Below are positions 21,792 to 34,242 of a DNA stretch of 64,000 bases, one piece after another (position 1 is the stretch's first letter; the number at the start of each line of letters is the position of its first letter). The notes beneath the pieces are model-generated. The model did not search any database. It was not told the DNA's origin and saw only the letters and a list, made by a program, of their open reading frames with translations. The translations under genes and the position numbers were made by a program. Origin of the DNA: Tricholoma matsutake (Eukaryota; Basidiomycota; Agaricomycetes; Agaricales; Tricholomataceae); assembly GCA_026075535.2 (NCBI GenBank), contig AP026549.1, forward strand, positions 4,774,001 to 4,838,000, read 5' to 3'.

Positions 21792-22035
21792 GTTTTACAA
21801 ATTTGTGAGGAGCCGAGACAACGGTATTCGGGTCAAGGTGTGCGGCGATCACAACTAGGCTCATGTGGCGCTGGATGGGTTTCCATCTCGCGCACGCTTT
21901 GTGCCTAGCAGCCTGTGGCGCAGAGTTCTTTTGTTAGGTTAATCTTGGCTCATTACACATCGCGATACCATTGTGTGAATATGCCATTTTTTTACTGAAG
22001 GAACAAAATGTTGGAACGTAATAAGGTAATCCAAT

Positions 22036-22097
22036 GTCACGTGTTTGGTCAGAAAGGTTACGGCAAATTGAACATGGTCACGTGCCCTTTATAAAAG
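22036..22097 (+). promoter_or_regulatory. Two GTCACGTG boxes and TATA-like element upstream of the SNF2 gene
   Basis: GTCACGTG occurs at 22036-22043 and 22077-22084, followed by TTTATAAAAG at 22088-22097, about 60 bp before ATG 22155. CACGTG is the core for Cbf1/bHLH-type factors. The rest of 21792-22035 holds no recognisable feature. Confidence 0.5.
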
Positions 22098-22154
22098 ACG
22101 CGACCGAGATGCGCGATTCCAACATCTTCCTCAAAGAACACCTCACGAGTCAAG

Positions 22155-25100
22155 ATGCCCATCGAAAACATGTACTTACGTTCTTCTCTACACCTTGTCT
22201 TTATTGATCTTCTTTCCCAAGACGACGACAAATGATGCAGGACCCCAATCTTTATCCTGAACTTGGGAAGCCTAACGAAACACTATCAGCTATTGTATGA
22301 GCTGCTATGAAGTTGCATTTCTCACTCTAATCGTCCATATAGTCCATCACATCTTCAACCTCATCATCTTCAATACCTTCTAAACCCAGCTCGCGCCCTG
22401 CGAGCAGCACCATTGTCATATCTGATGATGAAGGTGAAGAAGAGAACACACGTCCAAGGTATTCACTCTTGGAGTTGTTTCCTGATTCTGTAATGTTTTT
22501 CATAGCGTTAGGGCAATGAAGCAAGCACAACCGCATATTGTACCTTTGCAGCCACGGGCGGACTACTCAAATATCCGAGAGATTCCACAACAAGTAAAAC
22601 TTAAGTTCTCCGCTGTGTCCGATTCCTCAAAGTTTCCACCACGGGCTTCGAAGGAGATCCCGATTCATATACCCTCCAACAGGGATATCGTGGCATGGCC
22701 GCCTACACAATCACAGCCCCAGATGCTGGTGAGTTTGTCAGTTTTAAGCTACTAGGTATGTTAACAGTGAACAATACAGTCTGGGGACGACGAGACTATC
22801 GCTGTTCCTGAGTTCCACGATGACAACCAATACATATCACCCGCAGATGCTGAAAAAGCTCTGCGTGATCTGATGAGTGGTAGCATGAACCAAGACATTG
22901 AAAAGGAAGTCAACATGGAGGAATCCGTAGTCAAGGGGTTTAAAGAAGGCATCGTACTCCTTCCGCATCAAGTTCTGGGTCGTACTTGGATGAGAGACCG
23001 AGAGGATACAGCAAAAAAGAGGAGTGGGGGTATCCTCGCTGATGATATGGGGTTCGTATGTTTTATGACTTGTTGATCGCTTATACTTAAGGCTTTAATA
23101 GGCTGGGTAAAACGATACAAACCCTGACACGCATCGTTGAAGGCCGCGCACGTAAAAGCGATCGTGACGACGGGTGGTCAGCTGTCACTTTGTACGCCCC
23201 TTTTCTATAACTCTGCAATATGCTGCTCAAATTTTGCATAGAGTTATATGCCCTTTAGCACTAGTAGGCCAATGGGCTGATGAGATCGAGAAGATGACGG
23301 ATGGCATAACTGTAATCAAGCACCACGGAGCTTCTCGAACGTCGGGTAAGCCTTCGTGCATGCAAACATCTTTAGCCCCTACTAATTACCACTAATCCAG
23401 ACTCTAATGCGTTGCGAAAAGTGCGTGTTGTAGTCACCACCTACGATGTCGTGAAATCGGAGTATGAGGCACACATGAGATCTACGAAGGACGAATCTCA
23501 ATCGAAGCTCCCGGCCAAAAAGAAGAAATCGGCAGCGCTTAGCGACGATGAAAATTCCGATGACTCTGCGGAAGACTTTGGACGCACCATCGCAGCAAAG
23601 ACAAAGAAATCCAAGTCCCCGAAGAAGTCGGCCTTGTTCGAAGTTCAATGGTGGCGCATCGTACTTGGTAAGGGATATCGCCCTTGCTGAACGGTCTTCC
23701 AATGGAATTTCTATTTCCATAGACGAGGCTCATAACATCAAGAATGTAAAGACCAAAGGTGCAATCGCGTGCTGTGAGCTCCAGGGAAAATACAGATGGT
23801 GCCTCACTGGTACTCCTATGCAAGTCAACTGAATCGATCTCCACCTTTCGTAGTGCTTATATGCATGTCTCCAGGCAAAACAATGTCACTGAGCTGTATT
23901 CTTTGATCAAGTTCCTTCGTATCAAACCTCTTTCCAATTGGGACACATTTAACACTCAGATTGCGAAACCAGTGAACGCTGGCAAGGGTGCCAGTCGTGC
24001 AATGAAGCGGCTTCAGGTCAGATCTCATTGTCATGTTCTACATGTATTTTATCGTCTCATCTGTCATTTTCAGGTTGTCCTGAAGCAGATTATGCTCAGA
24101 CGTCAGAAGGATCAAATCCTGAATGGCAAGCCCCTCATTGAGCTCCCAAAGCGAACTGTCAACATCATTTCGTGTCCCTTTGACCCGTCCGAACTAGCGT
24201 TCTATAATGCTCTCGAAAACAAAATGGAACATGTCATCGAAAAGCTTATGTCTCAAAACAAGGGAAACAACGCGTATATGTCAGTTTTGCTGTTATTGCT
24301 TCGGCTTCGCCAGGGTTCGCTGCTTCCCCAATGTAGCTGGATAAAGATTGACATGTGTTCTTCCAAACTAGCATGTAATTCTCCTGTCCTTATTGCTGAG
24401 GACTACAAGATGGACATGGATGCGGTTGACCCGAAGAAGAAGAATATCGACTCGAAAGATGATGAAGCCGATGATTTGGCCGACGCGTTCGGGCAGCTTG
24501 GTGTGACTCGCAAGTGCCAAGTTTGCATGGTTGAGTACGTGATTACATATCACGTTTTTGACATCATTAACATTTTATCTAGGCTTACACCCAAGAACAT
24601 TGGTGGAGAAGGATGGGATACACACTGCACCGATTGTGTGACGTTGGCTCAACAAGCCAAACGCGCAAAAGAGGATCGTCCGTCATCGGCCAAGATTCGG
24701 ATGATCCTCAAGTTGCTAAAGGACGTTGACGAGCGGTCCCAGTGCGAAGAGAAGACGATTATTTTCTCGCAGTTTACGAAGATGCTTGATCTGATTGAAC
24801 CATTTTTGGACGAGAAGGGGATCAAATATGTTAGATGTAAGTTTTCGCCACCCTGCTCAATGGTCAGCTGCTCACACCGCACCTAGATGATGGTTCTATG
24901 ACCGCTGATGCTCGGGAGAACACTCTTCAGAAAATCAAGTCAAGCAAGAGTACTCGCGTGATTTTGATCTCCTTCAAAGCTGGTAGCACTGGTAGGCAAC
25001 GTCCTTTCACTACGCTTCTACACTATTTTATTACATTCCATTCTAGGTCTCAATTTAACGACCTGCAATAATGTGATCCTTGTTGACATGTGGTGGAATC

Positions 25101-25457
25101 CAGCGCTTGAAGTACATCATTGTTTGATTTTACATCTCTAGACCTCTTACCTTGTTGTTCATTGTTCTAGGATCAAGCATTTGATCGTGCGCATCGGTTT
25201 GGGCAGACACGCGATGTCAACATTTTCAAGTTAAAAATTGACGAGACCGTTGAAGATCGTATTTTGACGGTATGCTGGCTCGCCCAATTTGAGTGATGTG
25301 TTTGATACCATGGGTTGTCTAGCTTCAAGAAAACAAACGCAAGCTTGCCCATGCTGCTCTTAGTGGTGATAAGATCAAGAACATGCGTCTTGGGATGGAC
25401 GATCTTCTTGCACTTTTCAGGCCTGGTGGTAGAGACGATGACGAAGACAGTGATTAA
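22155..25457 (+). CDS. SNF2-family ATPase/helicase of the Rad5/Rad16 type
   Basis: These are ATP-dependent DNA translocases acting in chromatin remodelling and repair. Start 22155 is chosen because exon 1 (MPIENI) joins in frame to RRQMMQDPN across a short intron. In order: an acidic SDDEGEEE tract, LLPHQVLGRTWM, Walker A region GGILADDMG-LGKT (split by an intron), PLALVGQW, VVTTYD, a Lys/Ser/Asp-rich insertion, DEAHNIKN, LTGTPMQNN, KQIMLRRQKD, then KCQVCMVE...HCTDC (a four-Cys zinc site in place of a full RING). The C-terminal lobe has FSQFTKMLD, YDGSM, ILISFKAGSTGLNLT, VDMWWNPALEDQAFDRAHRFGQ. It ends PGGRDDDEDSD. All ATPase motifs are present; the gene looks intact. Rad5 ubiquitin-ligase activity is unlikely without a complete RING. 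Confidence 0.9.
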
Positions 25458-26023
25458 AAGGATCAACACTTTTACTTAGAGTTTGCCCCTACGCTCGGTT
25501 TCATCTTTCGTGGAATCTTGGAATCATGATTTACATATAGATATCGTGCTATGTTCATTGCTTCTTCGTAATATAAGTAGCCGTGTAAGCAACAATCGTA
25601 TCGAAGAGGCGGTTCGCTACTTCACAGGCCTAGATCGATACCTCGGTGTACGTCGATGAGGCTCCTATAGCTCGGTATAGCAATGTCGCTAGTAGCATAA
25701 TTGTCACGGTGTTGGAATGCAAATCGCAGTTCTGACTCGGAGATGATGCAGGGCACAAGGTGTAATAGTCAGAGCGCCATTGCTGTCAGATAAACGCACT
25801 GTCATTCGGGGTTGTACTCTGGTCTCCTAGCCATCGCGGTGAAACGCCAAAATATTCTTTTATAGATGTTCCCACGTCTGTTGCACCATGATCTCGTTTG
25901 CTTGTCATTGTTCATCTCGGTCCCCTCTTCATCAACCACGACTCTATCCCCTCTAAACGTCAATTAACGGCCTTCAAGTAGCTTTAGGGAAATGGATTTC
26001 CTGTTTTGACCATATATTCAATT
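25458..26023. other. Intergenic region between SNF2 and EST1-like genes
   Basis: Holds the 3' region of the SNF2 gene and the promoter of the next gene. No open frame, RNA gene or repeat recognised. Confidence 0.5.
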
Positions 26024-29000
26024 ATGACCGAACTACCTGCAAATATCGCCCGGTACTTGTTTCATCTTTCTGTGCAACTTATCGGTATTCAAATCTTGCT
26101 GGGACATGTAGGGAGGCAAAGGGCATCCATCAATCGTTGAAAGAGTTGTTAAAGACGAAAGAGCCCTTCGATAGGGAGGTTGACTTTCAGCGGAAGAAGT
26201 GAGTCTCACTGAGCCTGCATCGATGGCTTCGGTATTAATGTATCACCAGTCTTCGCAGACGTTATCTCATTCTACTCCTCGTCCATCCTTATGCAAAGGA
26301 GTCCCAGGATGTTGAAACCCATTTATGGATGCAGACATCCCATGCATTTATCGCCTCTTACAAGCAGCGCATTCAAGCTCTTGATCGTGGAATCCAGAAC
26401 CAGAACAAGGTGCGACAACAAGGACAACGACCACAACAGGATCAGCGCCAAAACGTCTCTCATGTCGTCGAACATCGGAAACTGATACAACGATTCCGCC
26501 AGTTTCTCGCGGAAGAGGAGAAGTTCTGGATTCAGCTGGTCGTCCGACTACGTCGGTTATTCGCCCTAAATGAAGCAACACCCGCCTTAATCACACTTGG
26601 GATTCTTCCCGAGAAAGAGGAAGCTGTTAATCAGCGCAACGCGGCGGAGGCTGCAGACACAGTCACGAACTCGGGGGCACGAAATCACTTCCAGTTCCCA
26701 CCCGAAGACACCTCCACGTCTTTGGTACCCACAACTGATGCAGACAGAGAGAGCAAACTCGCCATTCTCACAAAGGCAGTGGTATGTCTTGGCGATATCG
26801 CTCGTTATCGCGAACAATATAATGAGAGTGGGGGAAGACCAAAGGCGGGTCAGGATGACCATGTTCCATCTAAAAGAGTTCGAACTCGCCGAGGTGGTCA
26901 GTCTCTGGCCGATCTTGTCCCTCGACCTAGGGATTATCACAAGGCAAAACAGTGCTACGAACAAGCCAGGCTATTAATGCCTCAGGATGGCAACCCATCT
27001 CATCAGCTGGCCATTCTTGCCTTTTACCAGAAGGACTCATTCATGTCGTTATTTCATTATTATCGCGCGCTCTGTGTCCGCCAGCCATATGATACTGCTT
27101 CGGAAAACTTGGGCTCTGTTCTGACAAGGGCTTTGGACCAATGGTATGACCGCGTGAGACCTCATAGGGGAAATCTCCGGGAAGAATTGCCCCCTAGAGT
27201 TAGGGTGGATCTATTCAAGGCTAGGATTGTCGTTCTACATGCAGTCTGGAGAACTGACTTGAAAGAGCCGAGAGCGTACGTTTGCCCTTCTATCGTCTTC
27301 TTCCGTGCATTTAACAGTGCATGACAGCATGGACAGGATACGTAGGAACCAACGCGCTGCTTATGATGAATTTCTTGGTCTTGTCTCTGATCTGTGTCTT
27401 CCTATCGATGTGATTTACCAAGCGATTGTTCTCGCACAAGGCGCACTTTGGAAGCATCGTATGTTTTGCTACTCCCCCAATGCGAAGCAAAATCCGGACA
27501 CTTCTGCACCGCGTGAACAGATGGCCATCATTGAATGGCGAATTCTAGGTCATCTTTTCGATCTTCATCAGGCACTCCTAGAAGTGGGTATACACGAACT
27601 CAAAGTTTTGCCTCCCGTGGATGCTCCGAAAGATGATCTTGCTCAGCGCATCACCGCGATATTCAGGCGCACTTTACCTGCCTTGCGCATAGCCAGCAAG
27701 TGGCTGAAAGCTAACATCAAGTATCTTACGCGAGATCCCGAATTCATTGCAAATTTGGCAATGAAGAAGATCGAGGCCGCCAGTGGTTCTTCTGGATCTC
27801 GTAATAACACGAGAAGATTCTGGAAAAAATTGGCAGAGTTCCTCACTGCGTTATCACGCACCTTTCCGGCAGAAAAGCTGCCTTCATTAACTGAGCCTTT
27901 GGAAGAGGATATCGAAATGAGAGGGTTTGTGCCGCTGAAGGATATGATGGGCGAGATCAAGGGTGATACGTCACTTGCCTCGCCTGGTCAAGCCCAAGAT
28001 GTGCACCCTAATGCCTGGCAATTGATGAGGATTTCTGACTTGTTGCAAGATGCTGGAGAACTAGCAGATTGCAAGGTTCATACTCGACTTTTTTTTTATC
28101 AATGTTCAGGAACTGATTTGCCCCCACTTTTCCAGGATGTTCCCATTTATAAATCAGATCGTATATATGTGTTTACCGAGAATTCTACGAGCCATGTCCA
28201 CCTCCCAGACAGGCAAGAAAGTGCTGCCGAAATACGTCAACAGAAGGTGTGGGCGGCAATTCAAGATACACGGGTGGGAGTGGAGCGAGAGGACGACAAC
28301 ATGACGGAGATTACGTCTCACACTGATGACGATGTCCTCCGCGATGCGTTCGGCGGAACTTTAGAGTCTTCTGCGGAAGAAGATGACGAGATTGTTTGGG
28401 ATCCTAGGTACCCATTGTTTATATCGCTCCATCCAATAGACTGACTTGCAGACAGGGCTCCTACTTCTCCTGCAGCTCCCAGTATGCCTTCTCCTGCCTC
28501 TCTCGTCGCTCCCATGGCGTCCGTTCAATTTTCGAAGAGCCCTAGTTTACCTTCAACGCGCTCTCCTACACACTCCAAAGTTATGTCATCTCCAAATGCG
28601 CCGAAGGCACAACCTAGCGTACCGCCGACCACTGCTCAGGATCTGTTCAACGATGTCGTTAGTGGTCGAGCTATTGGCGGCGCACTCTCACATTTGGAAT
28701 CTTTTGCGCCAGCACCTGCGCTGCTGTTTGGTTCAGAACTTTCCCATCTTCCAGGGCAGGGCCAGAATATATGGTCAGCGTCGCGTGAGGAGCAGTCGCT
28801 CAAGTTCACTAGCCAGCCAAATCAAACATATCAAGCGAGGCAGTTTACCAACTCTGCGGCTTCAGATATGTCTCAGTCAATATGGTCGTCTTCGTTCTCG
28901 AATGGAACGGAGAACCTCCAGCCCAACTCTCGAGGATTTCCATCTTCTCCTATAACATACCAGCCGCAAGCTAACATGTCTGCTACTCACCATCGAGTCA

Positions 29001-29269
29001 CATCTGCCTCCATGACAGCGTCACCTCACTTTTCAAGCCCGCACCACGGACATCACGATCCGTTTTCCTATTCTTCTGTCCCCCAACATCATATGCAGGA
29101 TGTGCATGGCCCTGTTTCTAATTCCTATATGAATCCCCCCTTGACTCATAGCAATGGTTCATCGATGTACTATGAGAACACGCCTTTATCGGGCTATCAT
29201 TCACGTCATCTTTCCCTTCACGACCCTCGCCTCACGCAGCCGCCTTCGATGTGGAGCAATGCCGGATAG
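26024..29269 (+). CDS. EST1/SMG7-like protein (14-3-3-like TPR domain)
   Basis: EST1/SMG5-7/Ebs1 proteins act in telomerase recruitment or nonsense-mediated decay, binding phosphoproteins or RNA through a 14-3-3-like TPR domain. Exon 1 (MTELPANIAR) joins EAKGIHQSLKELL after a short intron. The N-terminal helical part contains RRRYLILLLVHPYAKESQDVETHLW. The TPR block reads CLGDIARYREQYNE ... DYHKAKQCYEQARLLMPQDGNPSHQLAILA, with FHYYRALCVRQPYDTASENL; GNP-x-HNQLA-like signatures are typical. The EST1 DNA/RNA-binding region follows after an intron at about 27275-27325. The last third is Ser/Pro/His-rich and low in complexity. No PIN domain is seen, so it is SMG7/Ebs1-like rather than SMG6-like. 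Exons join cleanly. Confidence 0.85.
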
Positions 29270-29792
29270 CACACGGGCTAGCGATGTTGTACTCAGTATT
29301 CGGTTCTCGTCAACGTGAGCCTTTGGGGCCATATTCGCGTACTGCTGCCCTTGGGGGACAAGTCGTCTCCCGTCCTTTCATTGTCATGGAGTCTTGCTTC
29401 ATTGATGGGCACCCTCGAGTGATGGACTATTGTTGGTTGCTGGAGTACCATGTGCCCGATGCTTACCGATGAACAATCAGTTTGCGAGCAGCTTTCCTGT
29501 TGCATCCATCACACATATGGACACTCACTCCTTCTGCCTTCTCGCATTTCTCCCTTTTTTGTTTCCTGTTGATTCTGACTGAGATTTATGCTGCTGCCTG
29601 TGGTACTAGCGCGAATAGATCGCGTTGTATCTAGCAGAACAATCCAATACTTGACAATGCAGTTTTTCAAATCTACCCCTTTAGCCTGACTGATATACAA
29701 ATCGATACATTCACAAGCGTGCTACCAGAATAGGATTCGGAAATTTTCTTTGGTACAAAAGGCAAACCTTAGAATCAAAAGTGGTTCGAGAT
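29270..29792. other. Intergenic region, 3' of EST1-like gene
   Basis: A short open frame (29251-29472) overlaps the gene end but shows no constraint. Nothing else recognised. Confidence 0.4.
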
Positions 29793-30257
29793 TCAAAAGG
29801 AGGAATTTAAAAATACAAATGCAGGAAGGGAGGAACAACTCTCAGCAATGCGGCTGATCGGGTACGCAAAAGAAGTGAGAACACTCAGATTTGCTGACTC
29901 AAAGGGGGCATACTCGAGTGTCTCTGTAGAAGCGCCGTCCTTGGAGATAACTTTAATATCTTCGAGCGCCCTTAATTGGTCGCTGGCTCCTGAAAGATAA
30001 GCGACTTGTGGCGCATGAAGCATGGATTTTTTGAGGTATTCTGGCCATGGAAGTGGTCCGGGGAATTTCCAGTTGAATGTCACAGGGTGTTATTATTATA
30101 TTGCGGCGCCTGGAGCTTGCAATTGTAGGTATTGGATATGCCCTTTCAATGTAAAAACCATTTCCAGACGATGGATGTTGTTTCCGTTGAGGTCGGAGGG
30201 AATCTGTCTGTAGCCAAGCCGATCCGTCGCACTGCAGCGCACATATGGCAGCGGCAT
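29793..30257 (-). pseudogene. Unrecognised minus-strand gene with a frame break
   Basis: A coding-like segment 30083-29793 contains FNWKFPGPLPWPEYLKKSML, QVAYLSGASDQLRALEDIKV and SVLTSFAYPISRIAES. Upstream, in a different frame, MPLPYVRC and LGYRQIPSDLNGNNIHRLEM are convincing coding sequence. An intron (GTTTTTACATTG...GCTCCAG) could follow HRLEM, but the frames still fail to join by one nucleotide next to a TTATTATTA run and CCC. Either one base is missing in the assembly or the gene is broken. A possible further upstream exon lies at 30353-30565. I do not recognise the family. Confidence 0.4.
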
Positions 30258-30602
30258 AGTAATACTATGTACACAATTATAAGTATGCGGATATCACCCA
30301 AGATACGACACTGCCTTCGTTTCCCCAACATATATTCACGCTGGTGGATTCACTAGAGATATGTGCACAACTCGCGGCGATTCATTTTGTTTTCGTCATC
30401 GGCCATTAGCTCCGCGAGCCAATTGTTTGAATCGTAAGGTGAATATGCACCACCGATGTTACATAGGGAGTTACTGAGCCAACTTGGAATTTCAGCAGGC
30501 CACCAACAGAGAATGCGGTCATCTCGCAGTACACTGAAGATAGACTCGTAACCACTCCCTAGCACATGAGCACCACAAGGTAAGGAGCTGCGGAAACTTT
30601 GA

Positions 30603-30610
30603 AGTCACGT
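30603..30610 (+). promoter_or_regulatory. GTCACGTG box upstream of ArfGAP gene
   Basis: Same octamer as the pair upstream of the SNF2 gene; about 80 bp before ATG 30691 and also upstream of the possible minus-strand gene, so it could serve both. Confidence 0.4.
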
Positions 30611-30690
30611 GTTATTTAACGGAATATGGACAACTTGAGCTTCGTCACGACATTCAACTTGGTCTCTCTGCTCTTCAGCCCCTTTCGTTC

Positions 30691-32377
30691 ATGTCCGGGC
30701 TAACAAAAATCGCTGCTGAGAGGAATCAGAAACTGCTTCTTGAACTTGCAGTGCAGCCTGGAAATGGAAAGTCTTCGTATCCGATATTTGACGTCATTTA
30801 ACATCTTATGACCAGATATCTGCGCCGACTGCAAAACTCGGAATCCGCGATGGGCCTCTCATAATCTTGGCATATTTATCTGGTGAATCTCGTTGTCATT
30901 TCAACTTCGGGCATTCTTCTTGATTTTCTTTTGTAGCATGAATTGCGCAAGCATCCATCGGAAGATTGGGACCCATATCACGAAAGTGTACTGTGCCCGC
31001 TTCTATACCGCCTTTTGCAATCATTCTCACGCTTTTCTTCCAGAAAGAGTATGACAATGGATTCTTGGACGAAAGAGCAGGTAGAAGTGAGTACAAACCT
31101 ATACGGTCTTAAGAAGTAGTGTGTTGACCCCTCCCCAGTCGATGAAATCTATGGGCAATATCAAATCAAATGCCATCTACAATCCCAACGAGATACGGCA
31201 TCCACCGCCTGTGAATATGGTCGATTCAGAAAGGGATAGTGAGATGGAGCAATATATCCGGTGTAAGACACCTATTCTACACTTTGCCAGTCTATTCATA
31301 CCAGAGTCAACAGCAAAGTACCAATTCAAACGTTTCCTTGACAAATCTGCTCTCGTCGCCTCAAAGCTAGGGCCTTCGCGTTCTGCATCCTCTCTTAAGT
31401 CTAGCGGAAGTTTGCGCTCTGTGTCGACTCCTCTTACGAGTGCTACGAGTGCTACGACTGCCTCCAGCCCTGTGTCCAAGACTATAAATACCCTGCCTTT
31501 AACACCAGCGCAGGCTCCGAAGCGCCCTTATACCTCAGCGAATACCTCCGCACCGATACCACGAGCTGTATCGCAGCCTCTGTCGACTGCGCAACGATCG
31601 CAAGCACTACCAGAAACTAAGAAACCTGATGCACCAGGTGGTGTGTGGGATGACCTTATATCATTGCAAACCACGTCTTCAAGCTCGTCTCTTCCTCTCC
31701 AGTATCAAGTTACTCCTCAGCAACCTTCGTCTGCCGGGGGCATGACGGCTTATACTGGGGGGGTCATTCCCTTCCAACAACAACAAATGTCATCAAACCC
31801 TTTCCCACTACAGTTAGCATCGTCGCCGGGCATCCCACCGACGACATATGCTGGCTCACAGCAGTCTTATTTGCCCAATCAGCCCCAAGTTCAGACCCCC
31901 GTCTCAGCTTCAATGCAGATGCAGCCTTCATTCTTCCAACCTCAGCCGCAGCAAGGTCAGTTGCAGATACAGCCTTCGGGAGGCCAGCCTTTCGCGTCGC
32001 CGATTACATCAGGTGCCTTCACTCCCGCCTCCGCTAGCCAAGGTCAATTCTTTTCATCGAGTCCCGCTATGCCATACCCGTCGCATAGTCCTCAAGTGTC
32101 GCTTTCGATGATGTCAAGCACGCCTCAGCTACAAATGTCAATGCAGCAGCCTGCACAGTTCATCTCACAGAGCCCGCACTCGATGATGACGGGCACGCCG
32201 TTTACGACAACGCCACAGCCACAGACACCGATGCAGATGCAGATGCAGCAGCAAGGCTTATTAATGGCAGGTATGCCGCAAACAGGGCAGTTTGTGACTT
32301 TTCAGGGGCAATGGCAAGGACAAGGACAGACGTTCACACCAGGTGGATTCACGGGCCAGCAATGGGGTGCCTTGTAG
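30691..32377 (+). CDS. ArfGAP domain protein (SMAP/Age2-like)
   Basis: ArfGAPs stimulate GTP hydrolysis by Arf GTPases in vesicle traffic. After MSGLTKIAAERNQKLLLELA the zinc finger reads C-AD-C, 16 residues, C-MN-C, followed by IHRKIGTHITKVKS with the catalytic arginine finger in HRKIG, then MKSMGNIKSNAIYNP and FKRFLDKSAL. The rest is Ser/Thr- then Gln/Met/Pro-rich, ending FTGQQWGAL, like Age2/SMAP tails. Introns at about 30888-30934, 30980-31038, 31087-31138 and 31263-31311 have GT-AG ends and join in frame. Intron 1 does not: the frame requires AATG to join ATATCTGC, but the intron would then begin GAAAGT. This is either a mutated or sequencing-altered donor or a rare non-canonical intron. 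Confidence 0.85.
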
Positions 32378-33295
32378 GCTGTCAGTGGTCACTCTCAGGC
32401 TCCGTTCGAGACGAGCATATGACGAAAATAACGCCGAGATGTTGAATGCAGTGCAATGGAATGGTTTAATTGGGCTGTGGATTAAGCATCTTATCCAACG
32501 CAGCGTGAATATACTACAGCGATGTAAGATTAGTCTGATTCTCATATTCTTTTCGACATCAATAGGACTTTATGGCTTGATTCCAGAGCTTCAATTATGT
32601 GCACTCGTTCGGGTCCGTTGGAGTGTATCGAGCATAACGCGTATGTTCAGGAATGGCTGTGCACTAGCCTAAGAGGGAAGGGAGGTAAATCATGAATGGT
32701 TGGTGGTGTTTTGCTTCGGTGAAGGTTTGGACTATCTGTGTTGGGGGGAACAGGGCAAGACGGTATTGACCCAGCAGAAGGAAATCCGTTACATCAAGAA
32801 ATTGCTGGGTTGGAAGCACCACCAGGATGGCTGTCAACTGGTTGGGCAAAGGGAGCTCCTGGAGGAATAGGCCCCGGGAGCGGGGCAATAGCAGCGGCAA
32901 CGGGCACTACCAGGACCTCGTAGTGTCGTTGAAAAGTTTCCACCAAGCACTATATCCGCAGTGACATCCATAAGAGCCAGCTGAACATGCGAAGTCGCCG
33001 CACAGTTGAGCTGAGTTTGTTCAGCTGTCCAAACCCGTCATGGTGCTGTAAGTGTGGACGAACCCAATCTGAGTATTGATCGCGAGCGAATCCGGCAGCG
33101 AGAACTTAGTCTCCCATAGTCAGACAACAATGATGTAGATGACAGTCGATCTACTTCAATTGTAGCGAGAACTTAGAAGGCGCTGTCTCAACCGCCTGTA
33201 CGGTGGCTTGTACTACATCAGAGCGGGTTCTTGACACTTGTCTATCCCGACACGGGTATTGATTTGCGTAAGTTTGCCATCGCACAGCATTCCAA
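32378..33295. other. Intergenic region between ArfGAP and hydrolase-like gene
   Basis: A minus-strand Pro/Ala-rich segment near 32790-32920 (PLPGPIPPGAPFAQP) may be coding but is short and isolated. No conserved domain, RNA gene or repeat recognised. Confidence 0.35.
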
Positions 33296-34242
33296 ATGAC
33301 AACCGAGATCCACATACGCGACCAATCTTCCTCGTCCTCTTCCAGAGTCAAACCATCACCCACTTCTATCCTCGTTCCATTTATATTTGCTCCAAGCAAT
33401 GATGGGACGGACGAAAACCTCCTCATTCTACTTCATGGCTTAGGTAGGAGCTTGTTCACGCATTTCTTTGTCACGTCTTGAGTTATTCTACCAGGCGATA
33501 CAAATCTGCCTTTTGCAAAACTAGGGCGCCAACTTCAGCTCCCTCAAACAGCTGTCCTCACATTGCGTGCACCAGAACAGTGCGCGTTCTCATTGAGAAT
33601 TTACCCAGGAAACTCATCGGAGTGCTTCTCATTAACAGGGTCCCTTTTCTCTACGAAGAATCATACCAATGGTATCCATCATTCAATGATCTTGGGGAGA
33701 TAATTGAGAGGCCCAATCCAACACCAGCTCTCGATCTCCTAACAAAAGTCATGAAACACCTTATCAACGATTGCACATGGCCATCCCATAGAATTCATCT
33801 TTTCGGCTTCGGACAAGGAGGTACCGTTGCCTCTGAATTCGGTTTATCATGGTGGAAGCATCAGTTGCAATCACGCCTCGACCAAGACAGTGGTCAGTCC
33901 AGGAAGGACGAAGACTCGACGAAACCGTCGTCATCTATCGGATCAATCGTTTCGATATCAGGACCACTTCTGTCCTATCCAACAATAACGTCCTTGAGCC
34001 CCACTCCTGTTCTGGTAATGCATGATCTCCCTCCTGCTGAATCAGCTTTACCCTCTGGTACCGTCACCGCGTTTAAAAAGGCGTACGAGTCTGTCGTTGA
34101 GGTAAAGAACAGCAAACGGCCTGGGATGCCTTCATCGAAGGAGGGCTGGCAACCTATCATGGAATTCTGGAGCAAAAATCTGGGACGCAGGCAGGTGGAG
34201 GGCCTGTATGAGGTCATGAGTGGCATTACCCCCGTCGGTTGA
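33296..34242 (+). CDS. Alpha/beta-hydrolase-fold protein lacking the nucleophile serine
   Basis: It resembles fungal phospholipase/carboxylesterase-type hydrolases. Exon 1 gives LLILLHGLG (oxyanion region HG), joined across an intron (about 33445-33493) to DTNLPFAKLGRQLQLPQTAVLTLRAPEQ. A second intron (about 33582-33640) leads to VPFLYEESYQWYPSF. The nucleophile elbow reads LFGFGQGGTVASE, where active enzymes have G-x-S-x-G: the central Ser is Gly. HDLPPAES comes later, but the final His of a triad is not clear. A substituted elbow (GFAQGG) is, as I recall, common in this fungal subfamily, so the substitution may be ancestral rather than decay. Function unknown; possibly non-hydrolytic. Confidence 0.7.

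Noticed and set aside
32664..32923. Small genes on either strand in the ArfGAP-hydrolase gap
   Set aside because: Overlapping open frames on both strands with no domain, no exon partners and low complexity.
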